A stretch of DNA of 64,000 bases from Acidobacteriaceae bacterium. Its GTDB lineage: Bacteria; Acidobacteriota; Terriglobia; Terriglobales; Acidobacteriaceae. This document shows positions 23,937 to 32,681 of this stretch, one piece after another. The notes beneath the pieces are model-generated. The model was not told the origin of the DNA and ran no database searches. It saw only the letters and a list, made by a program, of their open reading frames with translations. The stretch is taken from NCBI GenBank assembly GCA_003132405.1, contig PKXQ01000057.1, forward strand, positions 31,139 through 95,138, in the 5' to 3' direction. The position numbers were made by a program, and so were the translations under genes. Every line of letters begins with the position of its first letter. Position 1 is the stretch's first letter.

Positions 23937-26900
23937 TCAGCGCGTGGGCCCCGGTGGACTATCCGTAACCGTGTAGAGTTGCCCATCGCGGAGATACATG
24001 CGCTGCATTTCCTGCTGATTGAATGGGCGCGCGCCGCGCCGTCCGAGCACCGCTACTTGATTGCCGCTTTCATCAACTGCGCGATCCCGATCGATGCCCT
24101 TCGATACAGCTAGCGCCGGACCACGCGTGTGGTGAGTCGCGATCAGCTTGGGAGTGGGGCGCGGGCTGAATCCAGAGAAGTTGGGATTGTCGGTGGGCGA
24201 AAATAACTGAACAACGCGCAGTCCGTTCTTGCCATCGGCCACGTAGGCGAACAGTTCCGATGAGACCATGCCGAGTTTGGCGTCGTTCACGTCATTCAGG
24301 GCGCCGTCGGCGTTGAAGATCTGATCGAGCTTTGGCTGCTCGGGATGTTCAACGTCCACAATAGCCAATCCCTGCTTGCCCGCAGAAACGTACGCGTAGG
24401 TGCGCGCAACGTACACATTACGCGCATCGGCCAGTGGAACCTGCGCCCCCGGAACCGGCACCGGCCGGTCGAGATGAGTTATATCCAGAACCTTGAGTCC
24501 TTGACCATCTACCACGAAGGCGTAACGGAACTGCACTGCGATTCCTCGCGGCTCGACAAGAAAAGGCGCGCCAACCTGCGCCACTAGTTCGGGCTTAAGT
24601 GGATTGTCGAGACTCACCACGGCCAAGCCTGCATCGCAAAGAATGTAGGCATAAGTCCCTGCGATTGCGATCTTGCGTGCTCCCTTGAGCGCACCATTGG
24701 GATTGAAAGCCAAAGCACGTTTAAGAAAATTATTGCTGGGATCGCCGTCGAGCAACGTGCCGACCCCAGGACTCTGACCCTTAAGATTGGGATCGCCAAT
24801 TACGACTAAACCTTCTTCCTTGTCCGCGACAAAGAGAAACCCATAGATGAGATGAATCGGCTGTTCTTCATTTTCCGGCCGGTGCGTGCGCAACGGATCG
24901 ACACCGAGGGTCGTCGGAGTAGCCACAGCCATCGCATATTTTGTGGGCACATAAAAGCGCTGCCCCAGCGGTGAAACCGGCGCAGTAATCGTGCGTTGAG
25001 AAATATCTTTGTCGTCGACATTCGCAATGTCATAAACACGCAGGCCGCCCCTTCCCATCGCCGCGTAAAGATATTCGCCCCGCGCCTGCACATCCAGAAC
25101 ATCCGACCCGCCGTGCCCGTACGCTTCTTTCAGTTCACGATTGTTTTTTACGTGCTTGCTGTAGTCGTCTGGATACGCGAGCTTTTGCAGATCACTTCCG
25201 ATGACTGCGGGAGGCTCGTCATGAACGGTCACCGCAACGGCTTCGTATCCGTGGCTTCCCGTCGCCACGTAAACGTAGCGGCCCATAAAGTTCATAAAGT
25301 TTGTGCCGAGCAGGAGTAACTGCGTCAACCAGGCATTGTTGTCGCCGGCCGTCGAGACATGACAATCAGTGCAACCCTTAGTCTCACGCGCGCGCACCGT
25401 ATGCGGCACGAAGGTGCTGAACGCCTGCCCGCTGAAACCTTCGGCGGAAATCGTCTGCTGTTGGTAATAAATCCAGTCGCGATTGTTGTTCTGCGAACTA
25501 ACCAACACAGCACATGCCGACCGCACCGGGGCGACCCGATGACCTGTGACTGTGCCATCAATGGCAAGACTAAACACATCGTCGCGCAGCACCTGAAAGT
25601 TGTAGGAGGTCCAATTGCGCGTCGTCAGCCCTTCGTTGTGCAGCATCGGCATCTTCTGATTCGCCGTCATCGAAAGATGGCAGCCATAACAAGTCGGAGC
25701 CCATGAACTATGGCATGCATAACACGTCATCCGGCTATTCTGGTGCGCCAGTTGCGATGGATCCCCATTCGCGCTTCCCCACGTGCTTCCATCCTTCTGA
25801 ATCGTCTTAGCGAGCCGCGATTTCTCGCTGTAATGCGCATTCCCAGGAGTAATCGAATCGATAACCTGCACCACTTCCCACTGCCGATCTTTTTCCAGCA
25901 TCGAACGCTGAAACAGCCGATCTCCCTCCCAATAGAAACGCCGCCCGCCCCAAGGCGTGCGCAATCGATCAAGCGCAGTTCCACCGTTAGGCGCGGCGAT
26001 GCCCGAGGTCCGCAGCGTCGCTCGTTGCTCGATCGTGCCGTGACAATCCACGCAGTCGACCTCGATCGCGTTCCGGGTCTCTCCATACAATTTTCCATTG
26101 CCGTGACTGTCCTGCTCAAAGTGGCAATCGATGCAATGCATTCCCTTTTCCAGATGAATATCTTTCAGGTGCACAGCCTTCGTGAATTTGTCCGGATCAT
26201 CGAACGAAACCTGCTTATCTTCCGCATCGAGAAGATTGCCTTGGCGATCATGCTTGAAGACCGCGCGAAAAATCCATCCGTGACTATGAAAGTCGGCAAA
26301 CTGTGTATTCTTGAGGCTCTTATTAAATTCCGGCGTCCCCGTCTTTTCGAGGAAATCCACATCGGACCATAAACCGCGAATTGCAGCCCGCTCTGGATTG
26401 CGCGTCTGAATCTCCTGCTGTTCCTTCGCACTCGGATATCGTTGCTCCTTCGGATACATCTTGTCGCCGTCGATCTCGTTATCCCACCAGGTGTAGCCAA
26501 AATAAGTTGCCACCATGTTGGTGCCAGGATGAATGTGGCAAACAATGCACTGGCTCGACGGAATGGATCGGGTGAACTCGTGGCGAATCGGATGGCCGGG
26601 CTCATTCCTCGGGATGGTCGGATCGGCAGTTGCGCTCTGCCCCAAATTTCCCGCTGCCGAATAATGTCCAGAATGTTCGGCCGAACGATCGTTGGCGTAG
26701 ATCACGTGACAAGCGCTGCATCCGCTGGCGCGATAATCACCGGGTTGATCGTTGGTTCCCGGAAACGACAGCAGAGGATCGAGCAAGCGCGTTTTTTGCA
26801 AGCCGAGCACAGTAGGGTCTGTGCGCAATAGCGTGCCAAAGCCGCGCTCGCCGAGTTTGACATCTGGCTTTCCCGGTTGTTCGTCAAGGCTAGGTATCCC

Positions 26901-27707
26901 GACTTCAGGTTTTTTTTCACCACCGCGCTCGAAAACTCGCAACACATTGCCCGGCTGCGAGACCTCCCACCGCTCGATCGGTTCGAGGTAAGGGAGAATG
27001 CCTTTAGTGCGCGTCTCTTCCGCAGTCGGCGGCGGAAAGGTTTGCAATCTCTGCGGCTTTCCATCCGCGGTATAGCTCTCGCCAAAGAAAGGATTCTTCA
27101 GCGGCACCGCGCCGTTGTTATAAAGCGCCGCGCCCCACAGCATCGCGCCGTGCGTCATCATGCTAGTCCGCACGCGCTGCACCTCTGCACCATGACAACC
27201 GGACCGGCCACAAGTTTGCTCGGCAACTCGCAAATCGCCAGGGTTTACAAACTTGACGTAATCCGCGTCTTCCTTCAACCACTGCGTATAAGCGCGAACC
27301 GGGTTGGCCGACGATCGAGCATTCTCCGCAAACCGAGGCCGCGGATGAGCCTGTCCGATCAATTCCTGATATTGCGGCGACGCTTGCGCAACGCCCGTCG
27401 GCAGCACGATCTGCGGATTTCCCCCATGGCAGTCAGTACAACCCACACGCACGGTTCCGGTGGTGTGCATGGTCGCGCTGTCCATGGTATTATGGCAACT
27501 TACGCAACCCGCCGATTTCCCCTGCGCTTCGTCGAGCGAGTCTCCAAGGCCCGGCGAGCTTGGCTCAGCATTGGCTTGTGCCGACGATCCCGCATCACGT
27601 TCTGACGCCGAAGTTCTGGCCAAAACATCAAACACCGCCGACGCCGCGCAGATAATCGCCGTCACGAGCAAGACTTGCGCGAAGCGTCGACCCGAACAAA
27701 TACGCAT
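23937..27707 (-). CDS. Large decaheme cytochrome c with C-terminal LVIVD beta-propeller
   Basis: 1256 residues with an N-terminal export signal. Heme sites: CVSCH, CTDCH, CGRSGCH (CX4CH), CSACH, CIVCH, CIDCH, CVDCH, CYACH, CYGCH and, near residue 800, CTDCH. The last ~430 residues hold no heme sites but repeated beta-propeller blades of the LVIVD type: [55 protein letters not shown]. Propellers usually act in protein contacts or ligand binding. Its gene starts 9 bases after the beta-barrel gene, so the two are co-expressed. Inference: periplasmic or cell-surface heme wire docked in or on the barrel. A redox enzyme role cannot be excluded, since some large multihemes are reductases. Confidence 0.85.
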   Translation of the reverse strand: MRICSGRRFAQVLLVTAIICAASAVFDVLARTSASERDAGSSAQANAEPSSPGLGDSLDEAQGKSAGCVSCHNTMDSATMHTTGTVRVGCTDCHGGNPQIVLPTGVAQASPQYQELIGQAHPRPRFAENARSSANPVRAYTQWLKEDADYVKFVNPGDLRVAEQTCGRSGCHGAEVQRVRTSMMTHGAMLWGAALYNNGAVPLKNPFFGESYTADGKPQRLQTFPPPTAEETRTKGILPYLEPIERWEVSQPGNVLRVFERGGEKKPEVGIPSLDEQPGKPDVKLGERGFGTLLRTDPTVLGLQKTRLLDPLLSFPGTNDQPGDYRASGCSACHVIYANDRSAEHSGHYSAAGNLGQSATADPTIPRNEPGHPIRHEFTRSIPSSQCIVCHIHPGTNMVATYFGYTWWDNEIDGDKMYPKEQRYPSAKEQQEIQTRNPERAAIRGLWSDVDFLEKTGTPEFNKSLKNTQFADFHSHGWIFRAVFKHDRQGNLLDAEDKQVSFDDPDKFTKAVHLKDIHLEKGMHCIDCHFEQDSHGNGKLYGETRNAIEVDCVDCHGTIEQRATLRTSGIAAPNGGTALDRLRTPWGGRRFYWEGDRLFQRSMLEKDRQWEVVQVIDSITPGNAHYSEKSRLAKTIQKDGSTWGSANGDPSQLAHQNSRMTCYACHSSWAPTCYGCHLSMTANQKMPMLHNEGLTTRNWTSYNFQVLRDDVFSLAIDGTVTGHRVAPVRSACAVLVSSQNNNRDWIYYQQQTISAEGFSGQAFSTFVPHTVRARETKGCTDCHVSTAGDNNAWLTQLLLLGTNFMNFMGRYVYVATGSHGYEAVAVTVHDEPPAVIGSDLQKLAYPDDYSKHVKNNRELKEAYGHGGSDVLDVQARGEYLYAAMGRGGLRVYDIANVDDKDISQRTITAPVSPLGQRFYVPTKYAMAVATPTTLGVDPLRTHRPENEEQPIHLIYGFLFVADKEEGLVVIGDPNLKGQSPGVGTLLDGDPSNNFLKRALAFNPNGALKGARKIAIAGTYAYILCDAGLAVVSLDNPLKPELVAQVGAPFLVEPRGIAVQFRYAFVVDGQGLKVLDITHLDRPVPVPGAQVPLADARNVYVARTYAYVSAGKQGLAIVDVEHPEQPKLDQIFNADGALNDVNDAKLGMVSSELFAYVADGKNGLRVVQLFSPTDNPNFSGFSPRPTPKLIATHHTRGPALAVSKGIDRDRAVDESGNQVAVLGRRGARPFNQQEMQRMYLRDGQLYTVTDSPPGPTR

Positions 27708-27716
27708 AGCATTAGT

Positions 27717-29894
27717 TCAAAACGTCAGCCGAATGGTGGTGAAGCCGGAGATTAACACGCGTTTGTTGAAGATTTCCTCAAACCCTGCGCCCGGAAGCAA
27801 GTTTGATACTCCCGCCGTAATCACAATGTTCTCGGTCAATGGCGGACGATACTGCACCCCCATTCCGCTATCCGTTCCAATACTGTGCCGAATTCCCGGT
27901 TGTGCCAGCACGATTTGCAATGGCTCCGTGCGATCAAATCTCAGGTAGTTTGCATTCACGAAAGCGCGCAGCTTGGGAGTCACATTAAAATCGGCGCCCG
28001 CATTGAATACATAAGCCCCAGGGTTCACAAAGTTCGCCTGCCCTTCCTCCTTATTAGTACGCAAGCTCACCAGCAAGCTGCCCGGATTCGCGAGCGCAAT
28101 TCCCGTGCCCGTCAGTCGAATGCCTTGCTGATCGAAGAAGCTGAACGCTCCACCGGCGAAATTCGTTTCATCCACAATCGTATCGAAACCGCGAGCGCTC
28201 GAACTGCGGCCGCCTCCAAGCGCATCCGACTGATTGCTCGGATCCCCCGATGCGTAAAAAAACGACGACCGGAATCGCACCCAATCTTTATCCACCGACA
28301 ATTCCAGCGCCGCCATTCTCCCATCGATGTCGATGCGGCGTCCCGCAATCGGATTGAGCGTGTCATGGCCCAGCGCCTGATAAAACGCATGGCTAACATT
28401 CAGGCGGCCAATGTGGCCGTTGCTGGCCCAACCAAGATAGTAGGCATGAATACCGTGCGGCTCAATTAGCCCGACAGGCGCAGGACGCACCAGAAATCCA
28501 TTGTCGTCATAGTGAATTGAGGGATCGTCGCGGTTGTAATGAAAACTGAATTCCGTGGTATAGCCCTTGGCAAAGAAATCCTGTATGTACACATTCCCCA
28601 CGTAAACCTGTTGATGACGCGGCTCAAAAGTATTCAATCCGCTGTTCGTGTTCTTCTCCAGAAAATAAAACCATGCCAAGTTGTAGTTAATGCGGTTCGA
28701 ACGCAGATTGCCGAAGATGCGAACGCCAGGCTGCTCCTCAGCAAAAATAAAGCCGCGAAAATCGCTGACAAATTGCTGAATGCCCGCCCGTACGGAAACG
28801 AAATCAAAATTCGGGCTAAGGTCGTGCAGTTTGGCCTCGACAAATCCCTCCTGCAAACCGGCATGCGTGTCGAAGCGATTGGTCCCGTCGCGGACGTCAA
28901 CATTAACCAGCCCGCGCTCGCGCGTTTGCAGAAAATTGAGATTGAATTCCGGCGTGAAACGTATGCGGAAATCAATGGGCCGAAAACTAGTGTCGCCTTC
29001 GAAGAGATCAAAAGAGAGCCGAAAACTCTGCGAGGCAAACGCCTGCTCGCCGCGGCCAAAGAAGTTAGAGCTGCCTCCTTGCTCAGCCGATACACCGCTC
29101 GGCACTGGCAAGCGACGCACATCCAACCCTGTGATGCTGGTCCCCGTGAAATTAAAGAACCATCGCTGTCCCCACTTTGTACCAAAAATCGGCTCGTCTC
29201 CCTTGAGGCGGCTGCGATTGAACGGATCGTACCAATGGCCCTTCGTATAGGGAAACTCTCCGCCCTTGCCATAGCGATCCCACGCCGGCAGCGGAACATT
29301 CCAGCGGTCGGGATCTTTCGCAAAATTTGCGGAGTCCGGCGGAAGTTGCTCAGGAGAGATCCCAAGCGGCCCCGGAGAAGACGGCGTTTCGCCAGTTCGC
29401 AATCCGGGATACGTACTAGCCGGCACAGGTGGACTCACTTGTGACGAAACCGCAGCGCCCGGCACTCCAGACGGTCCTTTAGTCGCCGAGGTCGCGCCAG
29501 CAATCGGCTCCAACTCCAGATCCTCCACCTCCGCGTCCTTGATTTCGAGACCGGATAAACCGAGCGCCTCAAATCCTTCCTTCTCCGCCTTGAGTTCGTA
29601 GCTCCCAGGCGTAAGGTCAGTGAAGCGGAAAATGCCCTCAGCATCCGTAGTTTTTTCGCGAACCACAGCACCAGCTCGAAGTAAAGTAATTCTGACTCCC
29701 GGAATGCCCAAGTGACTCCGCCGATCTCTCACCGTTCCTTGCAGCGATGTAGTGTTGATGGGCTCGTGGCCTGGGATTCGTTGCGTTTGCCCCAACACCG
29801 TAACTTGAAGCGCAACCAGACACAGAAGCACCGATCGAGAAGTCCACGCCTTCATCACCGGTAACATTCTCGCCAGGTCAATCCTCATCGCCAA
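27717..29894 (-). CDS. Outer-membrane beta-barrel with N-terminal carboxypeptidase-regulatory domain
   Basis: 725 residues. A signal peptide (MKAWTSRSVLLCLVALQVTV) is followed by an Ig-like CarboxypepD_reg domain (LQGTVRDRRSHLGIPGVRIT … FRFTDLTPGSYELKAEKEGF), a Pro/Ser-rich linker and about 480 residues of alternating aromatic strands typical of an outer-membrane porin, ending with Phe (TTIRLTF). No TonB plug is evident. The gene directly precedes the propeller-decaheme gene. Pairing of a barrel with a multiheme cytochrome is the defining pattern of porin-cytochrome conduits such as MtrAB, although no similarity to MtrB is visible by eye. The start is uncertain: TTG 29894, ATG 29888, or ATG 29855 (nearest to the signal peptide). 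Confidence 0.75.
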   Translation of the reverse strand: MAMRIDLARMLPVMKAWTSRSVLLCLVALQVTVLGQTQRIPGHEPINTTSLQGTVRDRRSHLGIPGVRITLLRAGAVVREKTTDAEGIFRFTDLTPGSYELKAEKEGFEALGLSGLEIKDAEVEDLELEPIAGATSATKGPSGVPGAAVSSQVSPPVPASTYPGLRTGETPSSPGPLGISPEQLPPDSANFAKDPDRWNVPLPAWDRYGKGGEFPYTKGHWYDPFNRSRLKGDEPIFGTKWGQRWFFNFTGTSITGLDVRRLPVPSGVSAEQGGSSNFFGRGEQAFASQSFRLSFDLFEGDTSFRPIDFRIRFTPEFNLNFLQTRERGLVNVDVRDGTNRFDTHAGLQEGFVEAKLHDLSPNFDFVSVRAGIQQFVSDFRGFIFAEEQPGVRIFGNLRSNRINYNLAWFYFLEKNTNSGLNTFEPRHQQVYVGNVYIQDFFAKGYTTEFSFHYNRDDPSIHYDDNGFLVRPAPVGLIEPHGIHAYYLGWASNGHIGRLNVSHAFYQALGHDTLNPIAGRRIDIDGRMAALELSVDKDWVRFRSSFFYASGDPSNQSDALGGGRSSSARGFDTIVDETNFAGGAFSFFDQQGIRLTGTGIALANPGSLLVSLRTNKEEGQANFVNPGAYVFNAGADFNVTPKLRAFVNANYLRFDRTEPLQIVLAQPGIRHSIGTDSGMGVQYRPPLTENIVITAGVSNLLPGAGFEEIFNKRVLISGFTTIRLTF

Positions 29895-30042
29895 ATGGAG
29901 TTGCTTCTGATAGCCCGCATCAGATCGGGCCTAACACCTATCACAACCACAACTCGGGAGCAAGCCTTGCTTGACTTTGCATCGCTCACCGTCATAATGA
30001 ATCATCGCGAAAACATTAAGACACTATTATGAACACGAGGCT

Positions 30043-31632
30043 ATGAAGACCAGAACGGAAAATCATTTTCCTGTGAGGCTTTCTGCATTCTCTCTCATGC
30101 TTTGTGCGACAGCGCTGTTCTCGATATCCTGCGGCAGCGGATCTTCCTCGACGAGTTCGCCTGACCCTCCACCACCCGCAGCAACGCCGCTCAGCATCAC
30201 AGACGTAACTAACGTGGTTCAAAACGCCGTAACGTCGGTGAATGCTCCCATGGTAGTCGCGGTTGCCGACCGCGCCGGAAATATTCTCGCCGTATTTGAA
30301 ACGCCGGGAGCCCCAACCATCGCGACAGGAAATTTTGGTCAGACAGTGCCAGCCGATGAACTAGCCGTCAGCCTCGCGCGTACGGCAGCCTTGTTTAGCA
30401 ATGATCAGGCTCCGCTTTCTTCCCGCACCGTCCGCTTCATCAGCGGCGTTCATTTTCCACCCGGAGTCGCCGGCACTCCCAACGGTGATCTCTACGGCAT
30501 AGAAAATACCAATCGCGGCTGCACGCTAAGCACAAACTACCTCCCCGGTCACGGATTGAATCCCTCTCTGTCGATCGATGGTTCCAGCTTCGGCCTCGGC
30601 ATCATTACGGGCAAAGCCGACACCAACGACAGCAATCCGCTGGCAGTCAATCCCGGCGGCGTGCCTTTGTTCAATGGCGGAGCAGTCGGCGGCGTGGGCG
30701 TCGTCAGCACATCTCCGGCGATCGCCGAATACGCTGCCTATTCGGGCGCGATGAATTCAGGTTTGCTGCCTACACCGGCTCAGCTTCCGCCGCCAGGCGT
30801 CGTCATCGTCGGCGGAGTCGCGTTGCCTTTCGTCGCTCAAACAACGCAACCGGCGGGCACTTCGCCCGGTACCTTCGCGGGCTCGTACAGTGTCCCCGCA
30901 ACGACCGGCACGCTTCCGCCCGAAGGATACCTGGTCGGTCCAAATGCAGGCACGGCGCTCTCGCAGAATGACGTCAGTGAAATCATTGCGAATGCCGTAG
31001 CAACCGCGAACCTAACGCGAGCCGTCATTCGCCTGCCCCCAGGCTCGCGCACAAAAATGACGATCGCCGTCTCCGATCTCGACGGCACGCTTCTCGGCCT
31101 CTATCGCATGCACGATGGAACGGTATTCAGCGCCGACGTGGCGGCCACGAAAGCCCGCAACGTGATCTGGTTCAGCACGACCGGAGTGCGGGATTTGCCC
31201 GGCATTCCAACGAGCACGGCAGTCACGAATCGCACCGTAGGCTTCGGAACCCAGCCCATGTTCCCCCCCGGCATCGACGGCTCTGGCGCGGGGCCATTTT
31301 TTCCTCTATATCTTTACGACATCGCCAACCCTTGCACGCAGGGATCGGAAGGCGGCTCCGCGAACACAAACAACATGAGCGGAGTCGTCTTTTTCCCCGG
31401 CAGCCTGCCCCTCTATCAAAATGGCGTTCTGGTCGGCGGCTTGGGCGTTAGCGGAGACGGCGTCGATGAAGATGACTTCGTCACTGCGGGAGCAGTGAAT
31501 GCCGCCTGCGGATCGGGCGGCCCCTGTGGTATTCCTGATTTTCAGGCGCCCGTAAATATCCGCGCCGATCAAGTCGTGATCGACAACGTGCGCCTGCCCT
31601 ACCTGAAGTTCCCGCGAAATCCAACCGAGTGA
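30043..31632 (+). CDS. Lipoprotein with two HbpS/GlcG-like heme-binding domains
   Basis: 529 residues. Lipobox FSISCGSG near residue 30 with a Ser/Pro-rich linker after it. Two copies of a GlcG/HbpS-type fold: the first has VVAVADRAGNILAVFETPG (about 67-86) and SLARTAALFSNDQ; the second MTIAVSDLDGTLLGLYRM (about 340-358) and ATKARNVIWFS. HbpS members bind heme or act as extracytoplasmic sensors. The gene is divergent from the barrel/multiheme operon over 148 bases, so a part in heme handling or in sensing redox state is attractive but inferred. Start ATG 30043 after CGAGG. The duplication and the lipid anchor are uncommon for this family. Confidence 0.75.
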   Translation: MKTRTENHFPVRLSAFSLMLCATALFSISCGSGSSSTSSPDPPPPAATPLSITDVTNVVQNAVTSVNAPMVVAVADRAGNILAVFETPGAPTIATGNFGQTVPADELAVSLARTAALFSNDQAPLSSRTVRFISGVHFPPGVAGTPNGDLYGIENTNRGCTLSTNYLPGHGLNPSLSIDGSSFGLGIITGKADTNDSNPLAVNPGGVPLFNGGAVGGVGVVSTSPAIAEYAAYSGAMNSGLLPTPAQLPPPGVVIVGGVALPFVAQTTQPAGTSPGTFAGSYSVPATTGTLPPEGYLVGPNAGTALSQNDVSEIIANAVATANLTRAVIRLPPGSRTKMTIAVSDLDGTLLGLYRMHDGTVFSADVAATKARNVIWFSTTGVRDLPGIPTSTAVTNRTVGFGTQPMFPPGIDGSGAGPFFPLYLYDIANPCTQGSEGGSANTNNMSGVVFFPGSLPLYQNGVLVGGLGVSGDGVDEDDFVTAGAVNAACGSGGPCGIPDFQAPVNIRADQVVIDNVRLPYLKFPRNPTE

Positions 31633-31678
31633 GCCAGCAGGCCAGAGCACGAGCTTGACCACAACCTTCGCGCCGTAG

Positions 31679-32653
31679 TCCGGCGACGGCCTTCCTGGAA
31701 GCGTCTCTCTTGAATATTCCCGAACCTTCGGAAGACGCCACTCGAACACGGTCACCGTTTTTCTCGCGGGCATAGGAACAGTTGCCGGTCAACTTGTCGC
31801 CAGTCCCACCAGCCTTGCCTTCGGCAGCGTCCAAGTCGGCAACAGCACAAACTTGTCCGAGACCCCCACCAACACCGGCGGATCCACCCTCACTATCTCC
31901 TCCGCTACTCCGAGTCGCACCGGATTCTCCATCAGCGGCCTGACTCTCCCCCTCAATCTCAACGCCAATCAAAGCGTGACTTTCACCGCAACCTTTACCC
32001 CGACCGCCGCCGGCGCAGCCAGCGGCAGCTTGTCCGTCGTCTCCACCGCATCCAACTCCCCGCTCGCCATCCCGCTCTCCGGCACCGGAACCACCGCCGG
32101 AACCTTGGCCGTCTCTCCCACCACCTTCGCCTTCGGCAACGTCAACGTCGGATCCAGCTCCGCCCTCGGCGCCAGCCTCATCGCCAGCGGCGCCGCCGTC
32201 ACCATCAATTCCGCCAGCAGCAACAGCAGCGAATTTGTCCTCTCCGGAATCTCCTTCCCCATCACCATTCCCGCCGGCCAATCCTCCACCTTCACCGCAA
32301 CCTTCACGCCCCAATCCAGCGGAGCCGCCTCGGCCTCACTCTCATTCACCAGCAACGCCTCCAACTCGCCCGCCGCTCAATCCCTGACCGGCACCGGCGT
32401 AACCGCAACTCAGCACATCGTCGACCTCTCCTGGACCGCATCTTCCGGCGCCATCGGCTATAACATCTATCGCGGCACCGTCTCGGGCGGCCCCTACACC
32501 ATGATCAACTCGTCGCTCGACAGCACCACCGCCTACACCGACAGCACCGTGGTCTCCGGCACTACCTACTACTACGTAGCCACAGCAGTCAATTCCAGTT
32601 CCGAAGAAAGCGGCTACTCCAATCAAGCCACCGCCGTGATTCCGACGCCATGA
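31679..32653 (+). pseudogene. Choice-of-anchor D / fibronectin III surface protein lacking a proper start
   Basis: Homology starts well before the first usable start codon. In-frame reading from 31679 gives AGQLVASPTSLAFGSVQVGN, the usual beginning of a choice-of-anchor D repeat, but no ATG, GTG or TTG occurs until TTG 31853 in the middle of the repeat. Two repeats follow (TLTISSATPSRTGFSISG … TFTATFTPTAAGAASGSL, and TLAVSPTTFAFGNVNVGSSS … TFTPQSSGAASASL), then a fibronectin III domain (HIVDLSWTASSGAIGYNIYR … YYYVATAVNSS). A signal peptide is missing. The gene has apparently lost its 5' end, perhaps by deletion against the HbpS-like gene that ends at 31632. It would have been a secreted adhesive protein. 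Confidence 0.65.
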
Positions 32654-32681
32654 GCGTGCTCGCAATTTGTAAGAGAGATGG

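Noticed and set aside
31481..32314. 277-codon Gly/Glu-rich minus-strand frame
   Set aside because: Shadow of the repetitive choice-of-anchor D sequence; low complexity, no start signal.
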